A stretch of 34,129 nt of DNA from an uncultured Alphaproteobacteria bacterium (GTDB taxonomy: Bacteria > Pseudomonadota > Alphaproteobacteria > Rhodobacterales > Rhodobacteraceae), in NCBI GenBank assembly GCA_902570265.1, contig CACFXF010000017.1:1-34129 (forward strand), in the 5' to 3' direction. The notes beneath the pieces are model-generated. The model had not been told where the DNA came from. It saw nothing but the letters and a program-made list of their open reading frames with translations, and made no database searches. Position 1 is the stretch's first letter. Every line of letters starts with the position of its first letter. Shown one piece after another: positions 27,097 through 34,129 of the stretch. Both the position numbers and the translations under genes were made by a program.

Positions 27097-27561
27097 TTAT
27101 GCTGCTTGAATTTCTTGATCTGTTGTAAGAATTGAATAAAGAGCTGATTTATCAAGGGTTGATCTTAATTTCTCGCAAGTTGATTTGTTTCTAAGTATCC
27201 TAGAAACTTTTGCTAAAGCTTTTAAATGATTAGCGCCTGATTCATGAGGTGCAATAAGAACGAAAATTAAATCAACATTTTGGCTGTCCATAGAACCAAA
27301 GTCTAGGGGCTTTATAAGTTTTGCAAATAAACCTATTATGGAATTCAAAGAACTTATTCGAGCATGAGGTATTGCAACCCCATGACCCATCCCAGTAGGT
27401 CCTAAATTCTCTCTTTCTTGTAATGCTAAAAAAACTTCAGATTGGTTAAGACCGTAGACATTAGATATACCAACAGATATTTCCTGCAAAACTCTTTTTT
27501 TACTAGAAGCTTTTATTGAAGTCAAAATAGCTTCGGATGTTAAAATTTCTGAAATAACCAT
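27097..27561 (-). CDS. ptsN: PTS IIA-like nitrogen regulatory protein PtsN
   Basis: EIIA-Ntr protein of the nitrogen phosphotransferase relay, a phosphorylatable regulator of potassium, nitrogen and stress responses. The phospho-accepting His is residue 66 in MGHGVAIPHARI, the PTS-EIIA type 2 signature. VDLIFVLIAPHESGANHLKALAKVSRILRN is the following core with the second conserved His. Length 154 is normal. It follows hpf in the order rnd-lptC-lptA-lptB-hpf-ptsN. The rpoN gene that usually sits between lptB and hpf is missing, so PtsN here may lack its classical sigma-54 context. The partner kinase PtsP and NPr are not in the window. Confidence 0.93.
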   Translation of the reverse strand: MVISEILTSEAILTSIKASSKKRVLQEISVGISNVYGLNQSEVFLALQERENLGPTGMGHGVAIPHARISSLNSIIGLFAKLIKPLDFGSMDSQNVDLIFVLIAPHESGANHLKALAKVSRILRNKSTCEKLRSTLDKSALYSILTTDQEIQAA

Positions 27562-27647
27562 AGATCTAAATTATCCCCAAACATTTTATAAAGAGGATTC
27601 TTAGCATATTTGGATTTAAAGTAAAGTTTAATATAAAATTTTAGATT

Positions 27648-27977
27648 TTATCTTAGATCCATATCAAACTTTTTACTAATTTGGTGGTGATTTCTTATTT
27701 TTCTTTTGTATCTTCTTATAATTTTTTCTAACCGAAATATGGATTTTTGGTAAGAATCGTATATTTCACGAGCTCTACCAGTACAACATGCTGTTAAACC
27801 ACTTGAAAGATGTAATAGGGCCTCACATTTGAATTCATTATTTTCTCTTGTAAAGGTAATATTAGCAAAAGTTGGTCTCAATAAATATTTCTTGTTAATT
27901 ATATCCAAATGTTCTTTGGCATAATCTGTCAAACTTTTCCCAATTTTCAGCTGTTTTCCGCTAACTTGAATATCCAT
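27648..27977 (-). CDS. hpf: Ribosome hibernation factor Hpf, short form
   Basis: RaiA/HPF-family protein that binds the 30S decoding and mRNA channel of idle ribosomes. MDIQVSGKQLKIGKSLTDYAKEH opens the domain, NEFKCEALLHLSSGL and GRAREIYDSYQKSIFRLEKIIRRYKRKI close it. From ATG 27977 it has 109 residues. That start has GGAG six bases upstream; an in-frame extension to 28010 is unlikely. Most alphaproteobacterial forms are long (about 190 residues) with a C-terminal dimerisation domain. Here the protein stops in the linker, and only 86 bases separate it from ptsN, so that domain is absent and not merely out of frame. Confidence 0.88.
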   Translation of the reverse strand: MDIQVSGKQLKIGKSLTDYAKEHLDIINKKYLLRPTFANITFTRENNEFKCEALLHLSSGLTACCTGRAREIYDSYQKSIFRLEKIIRRYKRKIRNHHQISKKFDMDLR

Positions 27978-28029
27978 TCTGCTCTCCTTTTTTATTTTTT
28001 TTATACTCAAACATTAATAACTTAAATTA

Positions 28030-28812
28030 TTAAATTCGGAATTGATTACCTAAATATACTTTCCTTACACTTTCATCATTGACAACTTCTTCAGGGGTTC
28101 CCTGCATTATTACAGATCCTTCATGCAATATGTAAGCACGATCAACAATCTCTAAAGTTTCTCTAACATTATGGTCTGTTATTAATACCCCTAGCCCTCG
28201 CTCTTTAAGTTGGGATACTAATTTTCTAATTTCATTCACTGCAATAGGATCTACTCCTGCAAAAGGCTCGTCTAGTAGGATATAGTTAGGTTTGCTAGCT
28301 AGGCATCTAGCAATTTCTACGCGTCTTCTTTCACCTCCAGACAGTGTAATTGCAGAAGCTTGTCTTAAATGAGTAATGGAAAATTCACCTAAAAGTAATT
28401 CCAGATCTCTTTTTCTTTCTTGTTTGTCTTTTACACTTATTTCCAGAACTGCCATGATATTTTTTTCAACTGATAAGCCTTTGAAAATACTAGATTCTTG
28501 AGGAAGATAACCAAGTCCTAATCTAGCTCTCCTATACATCGGAAAATTTGTAATATCAGTTTCATCGACTATAATTTGACCAGACTCAATGGTAGTTAGA
28601 CCTACTACAGAATAAAAGCACGTTGTTTTTCCAGTTCCGTTAGGGCCTAGTAAGGCTATTGCTTCACCTTTTTTTAATTTAAAACTTACATCTCTAAGTA
28701 TAGGTCTTTTTTTATAACTTTTTCTTAAATTCTTTATAATTAAGCCTTTTCCAAAAGGAAATATTGTTTTGATCTTTTTGTTATTAATAGAGTATAGATC
28801 TTTCATTTTCAT
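28030..28812 (-). CDS. lptB: LPS export ABC transporter ATP-binding protein LptB
   Basis: Cytoplasmic ATPase that powers the LptB2FGC complex moving LPS from the inner membrane to the cell surface. Walker A GPNGTGKTT is at residues 56-64, the Q-loop region GYLPQESSIFKGLSVE follows, then the ABC signature LSGGERRRVEIAR, Walker B YILLDEPFAGVDP and the H-loop ITDHNV. The C-terminus AYILHEGSVIMQGTPEEVVNDESVRKVYLG is typical of LptB. About 20 extra N-terminal residues precede the core. Length 260 is normal. It follows lptA after 26 bases, in the usual order. Confidence 0.96.
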   Translation of the reverse strand: MKMKDLYSINNKKIKTIFPFGKGLIIKNLRKSYKKRPILRDVSFKLKKGEAIALLGPNGTGKTTCFYSVVGLTTIESGQIIVDETDITNFPMYRRARLGLGYLPQESSIFKGLSVEKNIMAVLEISVKDKQERKRDLELLLGEFSITHLRQASAITLSGGERRRVEIARCLASKPNYILLDEPFAGVDPIAVNEIRKLVSQLKERGLGVLITDHNVRETLEIVDRAYILHEGSVIMQGTPEEVVNDESVRKVYLGNQFRI

Positions 28813-28838
28813 TTCTTATACATTAAAGAAATATTTTA

Positions 28839-29324
28839 CTAATTCAAAATTTTGTCTTTATTTAAATTAATTTCTAATATTTCTGATTTAAAACCAATAT
28901 TTTTTCCTTTAACTACCTTAACATTTCCAGTTATTTTTACTTTATTTTCCTTAGGAAAAAAAGATACTAAATCACTTTTTATTACTTCTTGGTCACGTTC
29001 AAAATAAACATTACCCATAGCAATTATCTTTATCAAATTTGAAAAACTTTCTGTAAAATTTGATGTATCTTTAAAAAACAATTCCATTTTGTCTGATTTA
29101 AAGATTAAATTATCAAATTTTAAAACAACATTTTCATTCAAAGAAATAACACCTAATTTCTGGTCAAATTTTGCATTTTCTGAACTAATTAAAACTTCCC
29201 TATCAGACACATCGCAAAATAAAACATTTGTTGTGAAAGTTATAAAAATAAAAGTAATTAAAAAAAAGCAAAAAATATTAATATATTTTAATAAATATGA
29301 CTTATTTAAAAACATTTTAATCAT
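28839..29324 (-). CDS. lptA: LPS transport periplasmic protein LptA
   Basis: Beta-jellyroll protein that bridges inner and outer membranes and carries LPS across the periplasm. The N-terminus has a long hydrophobic signal sequence (about residues 12-38, FCFFLITFIFITFTTNVLFC). The OstA/LptA-type repeats follow: LISSENAKFDQKLGVISLNE, IKSDLVSFFPKENKVKITGN and VKVVKGKNIGFKSEILEINL. Length 161 is normal. The sequence is divergent, so identity leans on fold pattern and on its place between lptC and lptB. Start ATG 29324; a second ATG at 29315 is possible. Confidence 0.87.
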   Translation of the reverse strand: MIKMFLNKSYLLKYINIFCFFLITFIFITFTTNVLFCDVSDREVLISSENAKFDQKLGVISLNENVVLKFDNLIFKSDKMELFFKDTSNFTESFSNLIKIIAMGNVYFERDQEVIKSDLVSFFPKENKVKITGNVKVVKGKNIGFKSEILEINLNKDKILN

Positions 29325-29342
29325 TTAAAAAAAGAATAAACA

Positions 29343-29957
29343 TCATAGTAAATATTTGATTTTAACACCATTATTTATAAAAAATAACAAGTTTTTTTCT
29401 GAATTCTCTGAATTATAAATCTCCATTTTACCTCCATAGATTTGCCAATTTGGAAACAAAACAGTCACAGCATGATTACTTAAAATGATACCTTTTTCAA
29501 AATTAAAAAAAATTTCTTTACCATTTATTTGATATTTTTCATTTTCAATTTTGAAATCCCCATGTAACCTCAATATATTATTTTTTGTATTTATTTCAGC
29601 AATTTTTGCTTTAATTTCTATTAAGACTTCAGAAGATAAATTTATTTTACCAGTAATCTCGTTGCCTGAAATTATTGGTAATTTATTATCAATTTGATTT
29701 ATTTTATCTGCTTTAATGTTAAAGCTGTTTCCCAATTTGTTTAATCCGCTTAATTGAGCACTATCAATTTGGAAACTATTTCCTTCAGATCCAATGTTTA
29801 AATCTTTAGTTTCAACTGAGGAGGAGTTTTCGAAATCATTTTTTGAGGATACAAAGAATATCATAACTATTAAAGAGAGAGATAGAAATACTGCACCAAT
29901 CTTAAATACTTTTATGATATTTGTGTAACTAATCTTTAGGTCTTTCTTAATTTTCAA
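29343..29957 (-). CDS. lptC: LPS export protein LptC
   Basis: Single-span inner-membrane protein that hands LPS from LptFG to LptA. A short basic N-terminus is followed by one membrane helix (about residues 18-37, FKIGAVFLSLSLIVMIFFVS) and a periplasmic beta-jellyroll of the DUF1239/LptC type (about 70-204) containing ISGNEITGKINLSSEVLIEI and FEKGIILSNHAVTVLFPNWQ. Length 204 is normal. The start is TTG 29957; no ATG lies nearby in frame. The family is poorly conserved, so the call rests on topology and on the rnd-lptC-lptA-lptB order. Confidence 0.85.
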   Translation of the reverse strand: MKIKKDLKISYTNIIKVFKIGAVFLSLSLIVMIFFVSSKNDFENSSSVETKDLNIGSEGNSFQIDSAQLSGLNKLGNSFNIKADKINQIDNKLPIISGNEITGKINLSSEVLIEIKAKIAEINTKNNILRLHGDFKIENEKYQINGKEIFFNFEKGIILSNHAVTVLFPNWQIYGGKMEIYNSENSEKNLLFFINNGVKIKYLL

Positions 29958-30006
29958 AAGAACTTAGAGGAAAAAGCTCCTTTTCAATATTAGATATATA
30001 TCTTTA

Positions 30007-30615
30007 TTAATGCGAAAGCAAACTATTTACTTCCCAACCTTGTAAATCAAGCATTGATAATTTGGGTAAAAAATTAAAAATATCTTTAGCTATTTCATGC
30101 CTGCCTTCTCTTATTAAAACCTTGTCTAATATATTTTTGAGTTGATGAAGATATAGAACATCAGAAGCTGCATATTCAAGTTGAGATGAACTTAAATTGG
30201 CAGTTCCCCAATCTGAAGTTTGTTCAAATTTTGGAATTTCAATTGACAAGTAATTTAGTACTAAAGTTTTTAAACTATGACTATCAGTTGAGGTTCTTGC
30301 TAATTTTGAAGCTACCTTAGTGCAGTACACATTTGATATATTACAATTTAACTTTTTCATGAGTACAGCTAAATCGAATCTAGCAAAATGAAAAATTTTA
30401 AGGATATTTTTATTGCGTAAAATATCAGTAATTATTGGTGATTTTGAATTTTTACCTATCTTTATTAAATGAATTCCTTTATTTTCAGTACATATTTGAA
30501 TTAGGCATAAACGATCTCTTGTAAGATTTAGTCCAGTAGTTTCTGTATCTATTGCAATAGAGTTTCCAACATCTATTTCTATCGGTAGGTCATTATCGTG
30601 CAAAAAGTATTTCAT
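30007..30615 (-). CDS. rnd: Ribonuclease D-type 3'-5' exonuclease, short form
   Basis: DEDDy-family 3'-5' exonuclease, likely acting on RNA 3' ends. Exo I is IAIDTETTGLNL (Asp23, Glu25), Exo II IFHFARFDLAVLM, and Exo III YAASDVLYLHQL with the Tyr and Asp of DEDDy. TSDWGTANLSSSQLEYAA is a typical preceding block (usually SDWSxRPLSxxQxxYAA). At 202 residues it lacks the HRDC domains of E. coli RNase D, as is usual for the alphaproteobacterial short form. It opens the minus-strand block that continues into lptC 49 bases later. Confidence 0.9.
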   Translation of the reverse strand: MKYFLHDNDLPIEIDVGNSIAIDTETTGLNLTRDRLCLIQICTENKGIHLIKIGKNSKSPIITDILRNKNILKIFHFARFDLAVLMKKLNCNISNVYCTKVASKLARTSTDSHSLKTLVLNYLSIEIPKFEQTSDWGTANLSSSQLEYAASDVLYLHQLKNILDKVLIREGRHEIAKDIFNFLPKLSMLDLQGWEVNSLLSH

Positions 30616-30644
30616 TTGCTAAATTCCATTATAAATCTTGAGAT

Positions 30645-30675
30645 TTGCATTTCTTTACATGTAGAATTATATAAT
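30645..30675 (+). promoter_or_regulatory. Possible promoter for the NDUFA9-like gene
   Basis: TTGCAT (30645-30650) and TATATA (30668-30673) are 17 bases apart; a perfect TATAAT overlaps at 30670-30675. It lies in the 138-base gap between divergent rnd and the SDR gene, about 80 bases before the latter's ATG. Confidence 0.3.
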
Positions 30676-30753
30676 AATAATTCTCTTATATAGCAATTTA
30701 TAAATGATAATCGAAAAAATAATATCCTTTTAGTATAGATTAAGAAATATAAA

Positions 30754-31740
30754 ATGAACAACTATTCTTTCAAATCACCGGTAATTACTATTTTTGGTGG
30801 AACAGGTTTTTTAGGAAGGTATATCGTTAATCGCCTTGCTAAGTCAGGATATATTATAAATGTTATAACAAGATTTCCTAACGAAGCGATTTTTTTAAAA
30901 ACTTCTGGGAATGTTGGGCAAATAAGTTTTGTAAAAGGGTCTTTTAGCAATTTAAGTAAACTTACATCTCTACTCAGTAGTTCAGAAATAGTTATAAATT
31001 GTGTTGGAATATTAAACGAGAAAAAAAATAATAAATTTAGACAAATACATTCTGATGCACCCGAAAAACTTGCTATTTTAGCAAAAGATACAGGAGTAAA
31101 AAAATTTATTCATATTTCTTCAATTGGAGCGGATCAAAAATCAGATAGCAATTATGCAAAATCTAAAGGTATTGGAGAAACCAAAATAATTAATGCATTT
31201 CCAGATGCAATAATTTTAAGACCTTCTATTGTTTTTGGTTCAGAGGATCAGTTTTTTAATTTATTTTCTCAAATATCTTGTATAAGTCCCATATTGCCAA
31301 TAGTTGGAGGCGATACAAAGTTTCAACCTGTTTATGTTGATGATATTGCAAAGTTAGTGGAGAAAATTATTAAGATAGAAAAAAGCACCTCTGAAAAAAA
31401 TAATTCAATTTATGAATTGGGTGGTCCAGATATTATGAGTTTTCATTCTTTAATGTTAAAGATGTTGACATTTATTTATAGAAAAAGGTTAATTGTAAAT
31501 TTACCATTTTGGTTTGCTAGATTAATGTGTCCAGTGGTTTTTATATTACATAAATTAAGTTTAAATAAGATTCCACTTCTAATAACTGAAGATTCAATTA
31601 AGCAGTTAAAAAATGATAATATTGTTTCAAAAAAATTTCTTGGGTTTGAGGATTTTGGAATCAAACCTAAATCTATGGATTTAATTTTACCCTCCTACCT
31701 TAAGCATTATAGACCAAGGGGAAATTTTTCTGATCTTTGA
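30754..31740 (+). CDS. NDUFA9-like atypical SDR, complex I-associated family
   Basis: Extended or atypical short-chain dehydrogenase-like protein of the family that includes mitochondrial complex I accessory subunit NDUFA9. The N-terminal Rossmann motif ITIFGGTGFLGRYIVNRLAK binds NAD(P). INCVGILNEKKNNKFRQIHSDAPEKLA, FIHISSIGADQKSDSNYAKSKGIGE (with a YxxxK-like YAKSK) and IILRPSIVFGSEDQFFN follow. The C-terminal third is hydrophobic and may associate with membrane. Length 328 is normal. It is 12 bases from convergent uppP. In alphaproteobacteria an NDUFA9-like gene is often found near uppP, a GST gene and queG, as here. The biochemical role in bacteria is not settled. Confidence 0.85.
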   Translation: MNNYSFKSPVITIFGGTGFLGRYIVNRLAKSGYIINVITRFPNEAIFLKTSGNVGQISFVKGSFSNLSKLTSLLSSSEIVINCVGILNEKKNNKFRQIHSDAPEKLAILAKDTGVKKFIHISSIGADQKSDSNYAKSKGIGETKIINAFPDAIILRPSIVFGSEDQFFNLFSQISCISPILPIVGGDTKFQPVYVDDIAKLVEKIIKIEKSTSEKNNSIYELGGPDIMSFHSLMLKMLTFIYRKRLIVNLPFWFARLMCPVVFILHKLSLNKIPLLITEDSIKQLKNDNIVSKKFLGFEDFGIKPKSMDLILPSYLKHYRPRGNFSDL

Positions 31741-31752
31741 TTGGTTATTAAT

Positions 31753-32553
31753 TTAGAAATAGGCAATATAGAGTAATGTTAGACCTAAAATAATTCTATA
31801 AAATATATATGGTGTGAAACCGAGTGAATATATATATTTGACCATTAAATTTAAAGCAATAGTTGCAGTAAAAAATGATAATATAAAAGTTACTAAAACT
31901 GCTAAAACACTTATATTGTTTTCTTCTAAAATTTTGGGAGAAATGAAAAATCCTGACAATATAATTGTTGGTATGGACATTAATAATGATATTTTAATTG
32001 AGTCATATTTTCTGTAGCCAAAAATTCTGAACCCAGTAATTGTAATACCTGACCTAGAAACTCCAGGGATTAGAGCAAAAGCCTGAAAAAGACCCATTAT
32101 AGCTGCATGCTTAAAATTTAAATCTTCTAGTGATTTTTTTTCTTTTCCAAATTTATCTGCATAAAAAAGTAAAACTCCAAAAACAATCATCATCCATCCT
32201 ATTATTTCGATAGAACGCACAATAATATCCAGGCGGTAAATTTTAAATATTAGGCCAAAAAATATTACTGGAATTGTTGCTACGCCAATTTTCAAAAATA
32301 AATAAAACTCTTTTTTTTCTTTTTTAAAGAAAAAAAATTGAATTAGCCCTCTAAACAAATCTGTTGAATCTTTTTTAAAAAAAATTACTAAAGCCAAAAG
32401 ACTTCCAAGATGAGCAGATATGTCAATTATCACACCCTGGTCTGAAACTTTCATCAAATAAGGTAAAATAATTAAGTGAGCAGAAGAAGAAATAGGTAAA
32501 AATTCTGTTATACCTTGAATTATGGCTATAAAAAAAATATGAAAGGTAATCAT
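31753..32553 (-). CDS. uppP: Undecaprenyl-diphosphatase UppP (BacA)
   Basis: Inner-membrane enzyme that dephosphorylates undecaprenyl pyrophosphate to recycle the lipid carrier for peptidoglycan and other polymers. About seven to eight membrane segments are visible. The first conserved motif is IIQGITEFLPISSSAHLIIL (with the catalytic Glu and Ser-rich loop), and the second is ALIPGVSRSGITITG with the essential PGxSRSG arginine. From ATG 32553 it has 266 residues, the usual length. The frame extends to 32619 but the additional residues are not family-like and would overlap the divergent GST start. Confidence 0.94.
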   Translation of the reverse strand: MITFHIFFIAIIQGITEFLPISSSAHLIILPYLMKVSDQGVIIDISAHLGSLLALVIFFKKDSTDLFRGLIQFFFFKKEKKEFYLFLKIGVATIPVIFFGLIFKIYRLDIIVRSIEIIGWMMIVFGVLLFYADKFGKEKKSLEDLNFKHAAIMGLFQAFALIPGVSRSGITITGFRIFGYRKYDSIKISLLMSIPTIILSGFFISPKILEENNISVLAVLVTFILSFFTATIALNLMVKYIYSLGFTPYIFYRIILGLTLLYIAYF

Positions 32554-32619
32554 GATTTTAAGTGTATTCCTAGTAAAAAGATTAAGTCCACAATTAAAAA
32601 CATTTCCTAAGAGATGCAA

Positions 32620-33285
32620 ATGAAAAAATTATATCACTTTTCTTTATCTCCTTTTTGTAGAAAAATCAGGTTAATTCTTGGAGAAAAAAAAATAGATGTT
32701 GAGCTAATTGAGGAAAGGTTTTGGGAAAAAAGAGTGCAGTTCCTTAAAATTAATCATGCAGGAGAAGTGCCAGTTTTTATAGAAAATGAAATAATATTAT
32801 CAGATAGTAATGCCATATTTGAATATTTAGAACAAAAGTATAAGGATCCCCCACTTTTTCCAAATAATTTAGAATTAAAAGCAGAATGTAGAAGACTATC
32901 TAATTGGTTTGATACAAAATTTCATAAAGAGGTTACTGAAAAAGTTCTATATGAAAGAGTATATAAAAAAATAATGAAAACTGGTTACCCAAATAGTGAA
33001 AAAATAAAATCTGGTCTTAAAAGTTTAAAATTTCATCTTGATTATTTAAATTGGTTGCTTGAAAGAAGGAAATGGATTGCTTGTGATTTACTTACAGTTT
33101 CTGATTTTACAGCTGCTTCTCACTTATCATCCTTAGATTATATAAATGACGTGAACTGGGATGATTTTCCTAATGTTAAAGACTGGTATTCAAAGATAAA
33201 GTCTAGACCTGCATTTAGACCAATTTTGACAGATTTATTAGCAGGATTTATTCCTCCTGAACATTATAATAATCTTGATTTTTGA
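32620..33285 (+). CDS. Glutathione S-transferase-like protein
   Basis: Two-domain GST fold. The thioredoxin-like N-terminal domain is KKLYHFSLSPFCRKIRLILG with an SPFCRK segment at the place of the catalytic Ser/Cys, VPVFIENEIILSDSNAIFEYLE (cis-Pro and the glutathione-binding DS pair). The C-terminal helical domain contains LLTVSDFTAASHLSSLDYI, the N-capping and hydrophobic staple motif. The substrate is unknown. I chose ATG 32620 because AAGAG lies six bases upstream; ATG 32614 would add two residues. Length from 32620 is 221. It lies 3 bases before queG, so the two are probably co-transcribed. The name is firm, the reaction is not. Confidence 0.85.
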   Translation: MKKLYHFSLSPFCRKIRLILGEKKIDVELIEERFWEKRVQFLKINHAGEVPVFIENEIILSDSNAIFEYLEQKYKDPPLFPNNLELKAECRRLSNWFDTKFHKEVTEKVLYERVYKKIMKTGYPNSEKIKSGLKSLKFHLDYLNWLLERRKWIACDLLTVSDFTAASHLSSLDYINDVNWDDFPNVKDWYSKIKSRPAFRPILTDLLAGFIPPEHYNNLDF

Positions 33286-33288
33286 TAG

Positions 33289-34129
33289 ATGAACACAAAA
33301 TTAAAAAAAAAATTAAAAGAAAAAATTTCTGATTTTGCCTATAATGAAGGTCTTTCAGATGTAAGATTTACAGATCCAAAAGTAGACTTTAAAGAATTTA
33401 ATCGTTTTAAAGAATTTATCCAAAAAGGATATCATGGTCAGATGGATTGGCTTAATAACAATATTAGTTGGAGAGGTAATCCAAAGCTTATGTGGAGAGA
33501 TGTAAAAACAATAATTGTACTAGCTGAAAACTACTATAAAGGAGGAGATCCTCTAGCCGGTCTAAAAAAAAAAGACAAAGCTAATATATCTATTTACGCT
33601 AGAGGGGATGACTACCATAATATTCTAAAAAAAAAATTAAAAAAAGTTGCCAGTCATCTAATTAGAATTGTGGATAATAGCGAAGTAAAAGTATTTGTAG
33701 ATACTGCCCCAATTATGGAAAAACACTTGGCTCAAAAGGCTGGAATAGGATGGCAAGGAAAACATACAAATATATTATCAAAAAAGCTTGGAAATTGGAT
33801 ATTTTTAGGTTTAATTTTTACTAATATTAAATTCGATATTGATGAACCAGAAAAGGACCATTGCGGTAATTGTAATAGGTGTATAAATATTTGTCCTACC
33901 AATGCCTTTATTGCACCTTATAAACTAGATGCAACAAAATGTATTTCATATCTCACAATTGAACATAAGGGACCTATAGACTTAAAATTAAGATCATACT
34001 TAGGTAATAGAATTTTCGGTTGTGACGATTGTTTAGCAATATGTCCTTGGAATAAGTTTTCAAAGAAATCCCAAGAATTAAAATATTCAGATCGTATAAT
34101 TGATAATTTAGACTTAAACGAACTAGCAC
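33289..34129 (+). CDS. queG: Epoxyqueuosine reductase QueG (3' end outside window)
   Basis: Cobalamin- and iron-sulfur-dependent enzyme that reduces epoxyqueuosine to queuosine at tRNA position 34. From ATG 33289 the frame runs 280 codons to the window end without a stop. VFVDTAPIMEKHLAQKAGIG holds the catalytic Asp (about residue 138) and the cobalamin-contact region, followed by GWQGKHTNIL. Two iron-sulfur clusters are bound by CGNCNRCINICPTNA and CDDCLAICPWN. The C-terminal HEAT-like repeat region lies outside. Two ten-A tracts (33564-33573, 33627-33636) are in frame. Its start is 3 bases after the GST stop. Confidence 0.95.
   Translation, partial: MNTKLKKKLKEKISDFAYNEGLSDVRFTDPKVDFKEFNRFKEFIQKGYHGQMDWLNNNISWRGNPKLMWRDVKTIIVLAENYYKGGDPLAGLKKKDKANISIYARGDDYHNILKKKLKKVASHLIRIVDNSEVKVFVDTAPIMEKHLAQKAGIGWQGKHTNILSKKLGNWIFLGLIFTNIKFDIDEPEKDHCGNCNRCINICPTNAFIAPYKLDATKCISYLTIEHKGPIDLKLRSYLGNRIFGCDDCLAICPWNKFSKKSQELKYSDRIIDNLDLNELA

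Noticed and set aside
27760-27775. TTTCACGAG near a third possible parS
   Set aside because: Only one half of the palindrome is present; the other arm does not match.
30616-30753. Possible small RNA or tRNA in the rnd/SDR gap
   Set aside because: No tRNA arms or GC-rich structure; only AT-rich promoter-like sequence is seen.
1-34129. CRISPR arrays, insertion sequences, prophage or defence genes
   Set aside because: No spaced direct repeats, transposase, integrase, or defence-type proteins were found; all genes belong to conserved core families.

Overview
The window is a gene-dense, very AT-rich stretch of an Alphaproteobacterium chromosome. It carries the gene set that surrounds the replication origin in many members of the class: smr, a Tim44-like gene, dnaQ, coaE, aroE, then origin, hemE, rho, mnmE, mnmG, rsmG, parA, parB. 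It also has the rnd-lptC-lptA-lptB-hpf-ptsN block. Low GC, overlapping genes, near-zero spacers and loss of usual neighbours (maf, secB, rpoN, the C-terminal half of Hpf) suggest a streamlined, marine-type lineage. LPS genes (kdsB, lptABC) show a Gram-negative outer membrane. I cannot assign an order or species.

Layout. 1-4205 (+): an rsmB fragment that runs straight into an N-terminally truncated infB, then hslV and hslU. 4200-7754 (-): smr, a Tim44-like gene broken by a frameshift, dnaQ, coaE, aroE. 7755-8020: probable oriC with a perfect DnaA box. 8021-15974 (+): hemE (broken by a frameshift), rho, mnmE, mnmG, rsmG, parA, parB. Two ParB-binding parS palindromes lie in this block, one over the mnmG start codon and one inside rsmG. 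15971-18445 (-): hemW, rdgB, rph. 18522-22309 (+): hrcA, mutS. 22316-26094 (-): dnaK-dnaJ-grpE read from a RpoH-type heat-shock promoter. 26299-27090 (+): kdsB. 27097-30615 (-): rnd, lptC, lptA, lptB, short hpf, ptsN. 30754-34129: an NDUFA9-like SDR gene (+), uppP (-), a GST-like gene (+), and queG (+), which is cut by the window end.

The genes form a coherent core: origin and segregation (oriC, parS, ParAB), protein quality control (HslVU, DnaKJ-GrpE, HrcA), tRNA and rRNA modification (MnmEG, RsmG, RsmB, QueG), heme synthesis and trafficking (HemE, HemW), and envelope assembly (KdsB, LptABC, UppP). I see no mobile element, CRISPR array, tRNA, rRNA or defence island, and no gap above about 270 bases without a gene.

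The unusual points are structural. The rsmB/infB chimera is one. Two separate genes (Tim44-like and hemE) are each broken at a nine-A tract where eight As would restore the frame, while at least nine other A9/A10 tracts lie in intact frames. The remaining points are the parS site embedded in the mnmG start and the lack of room for intrinsic terminators between convergent genes. I found no clear new multi-gene system. The homopolymer frameshifts and the chimeric junction could be real biology or assembly artefacts, and raw reads would decide.
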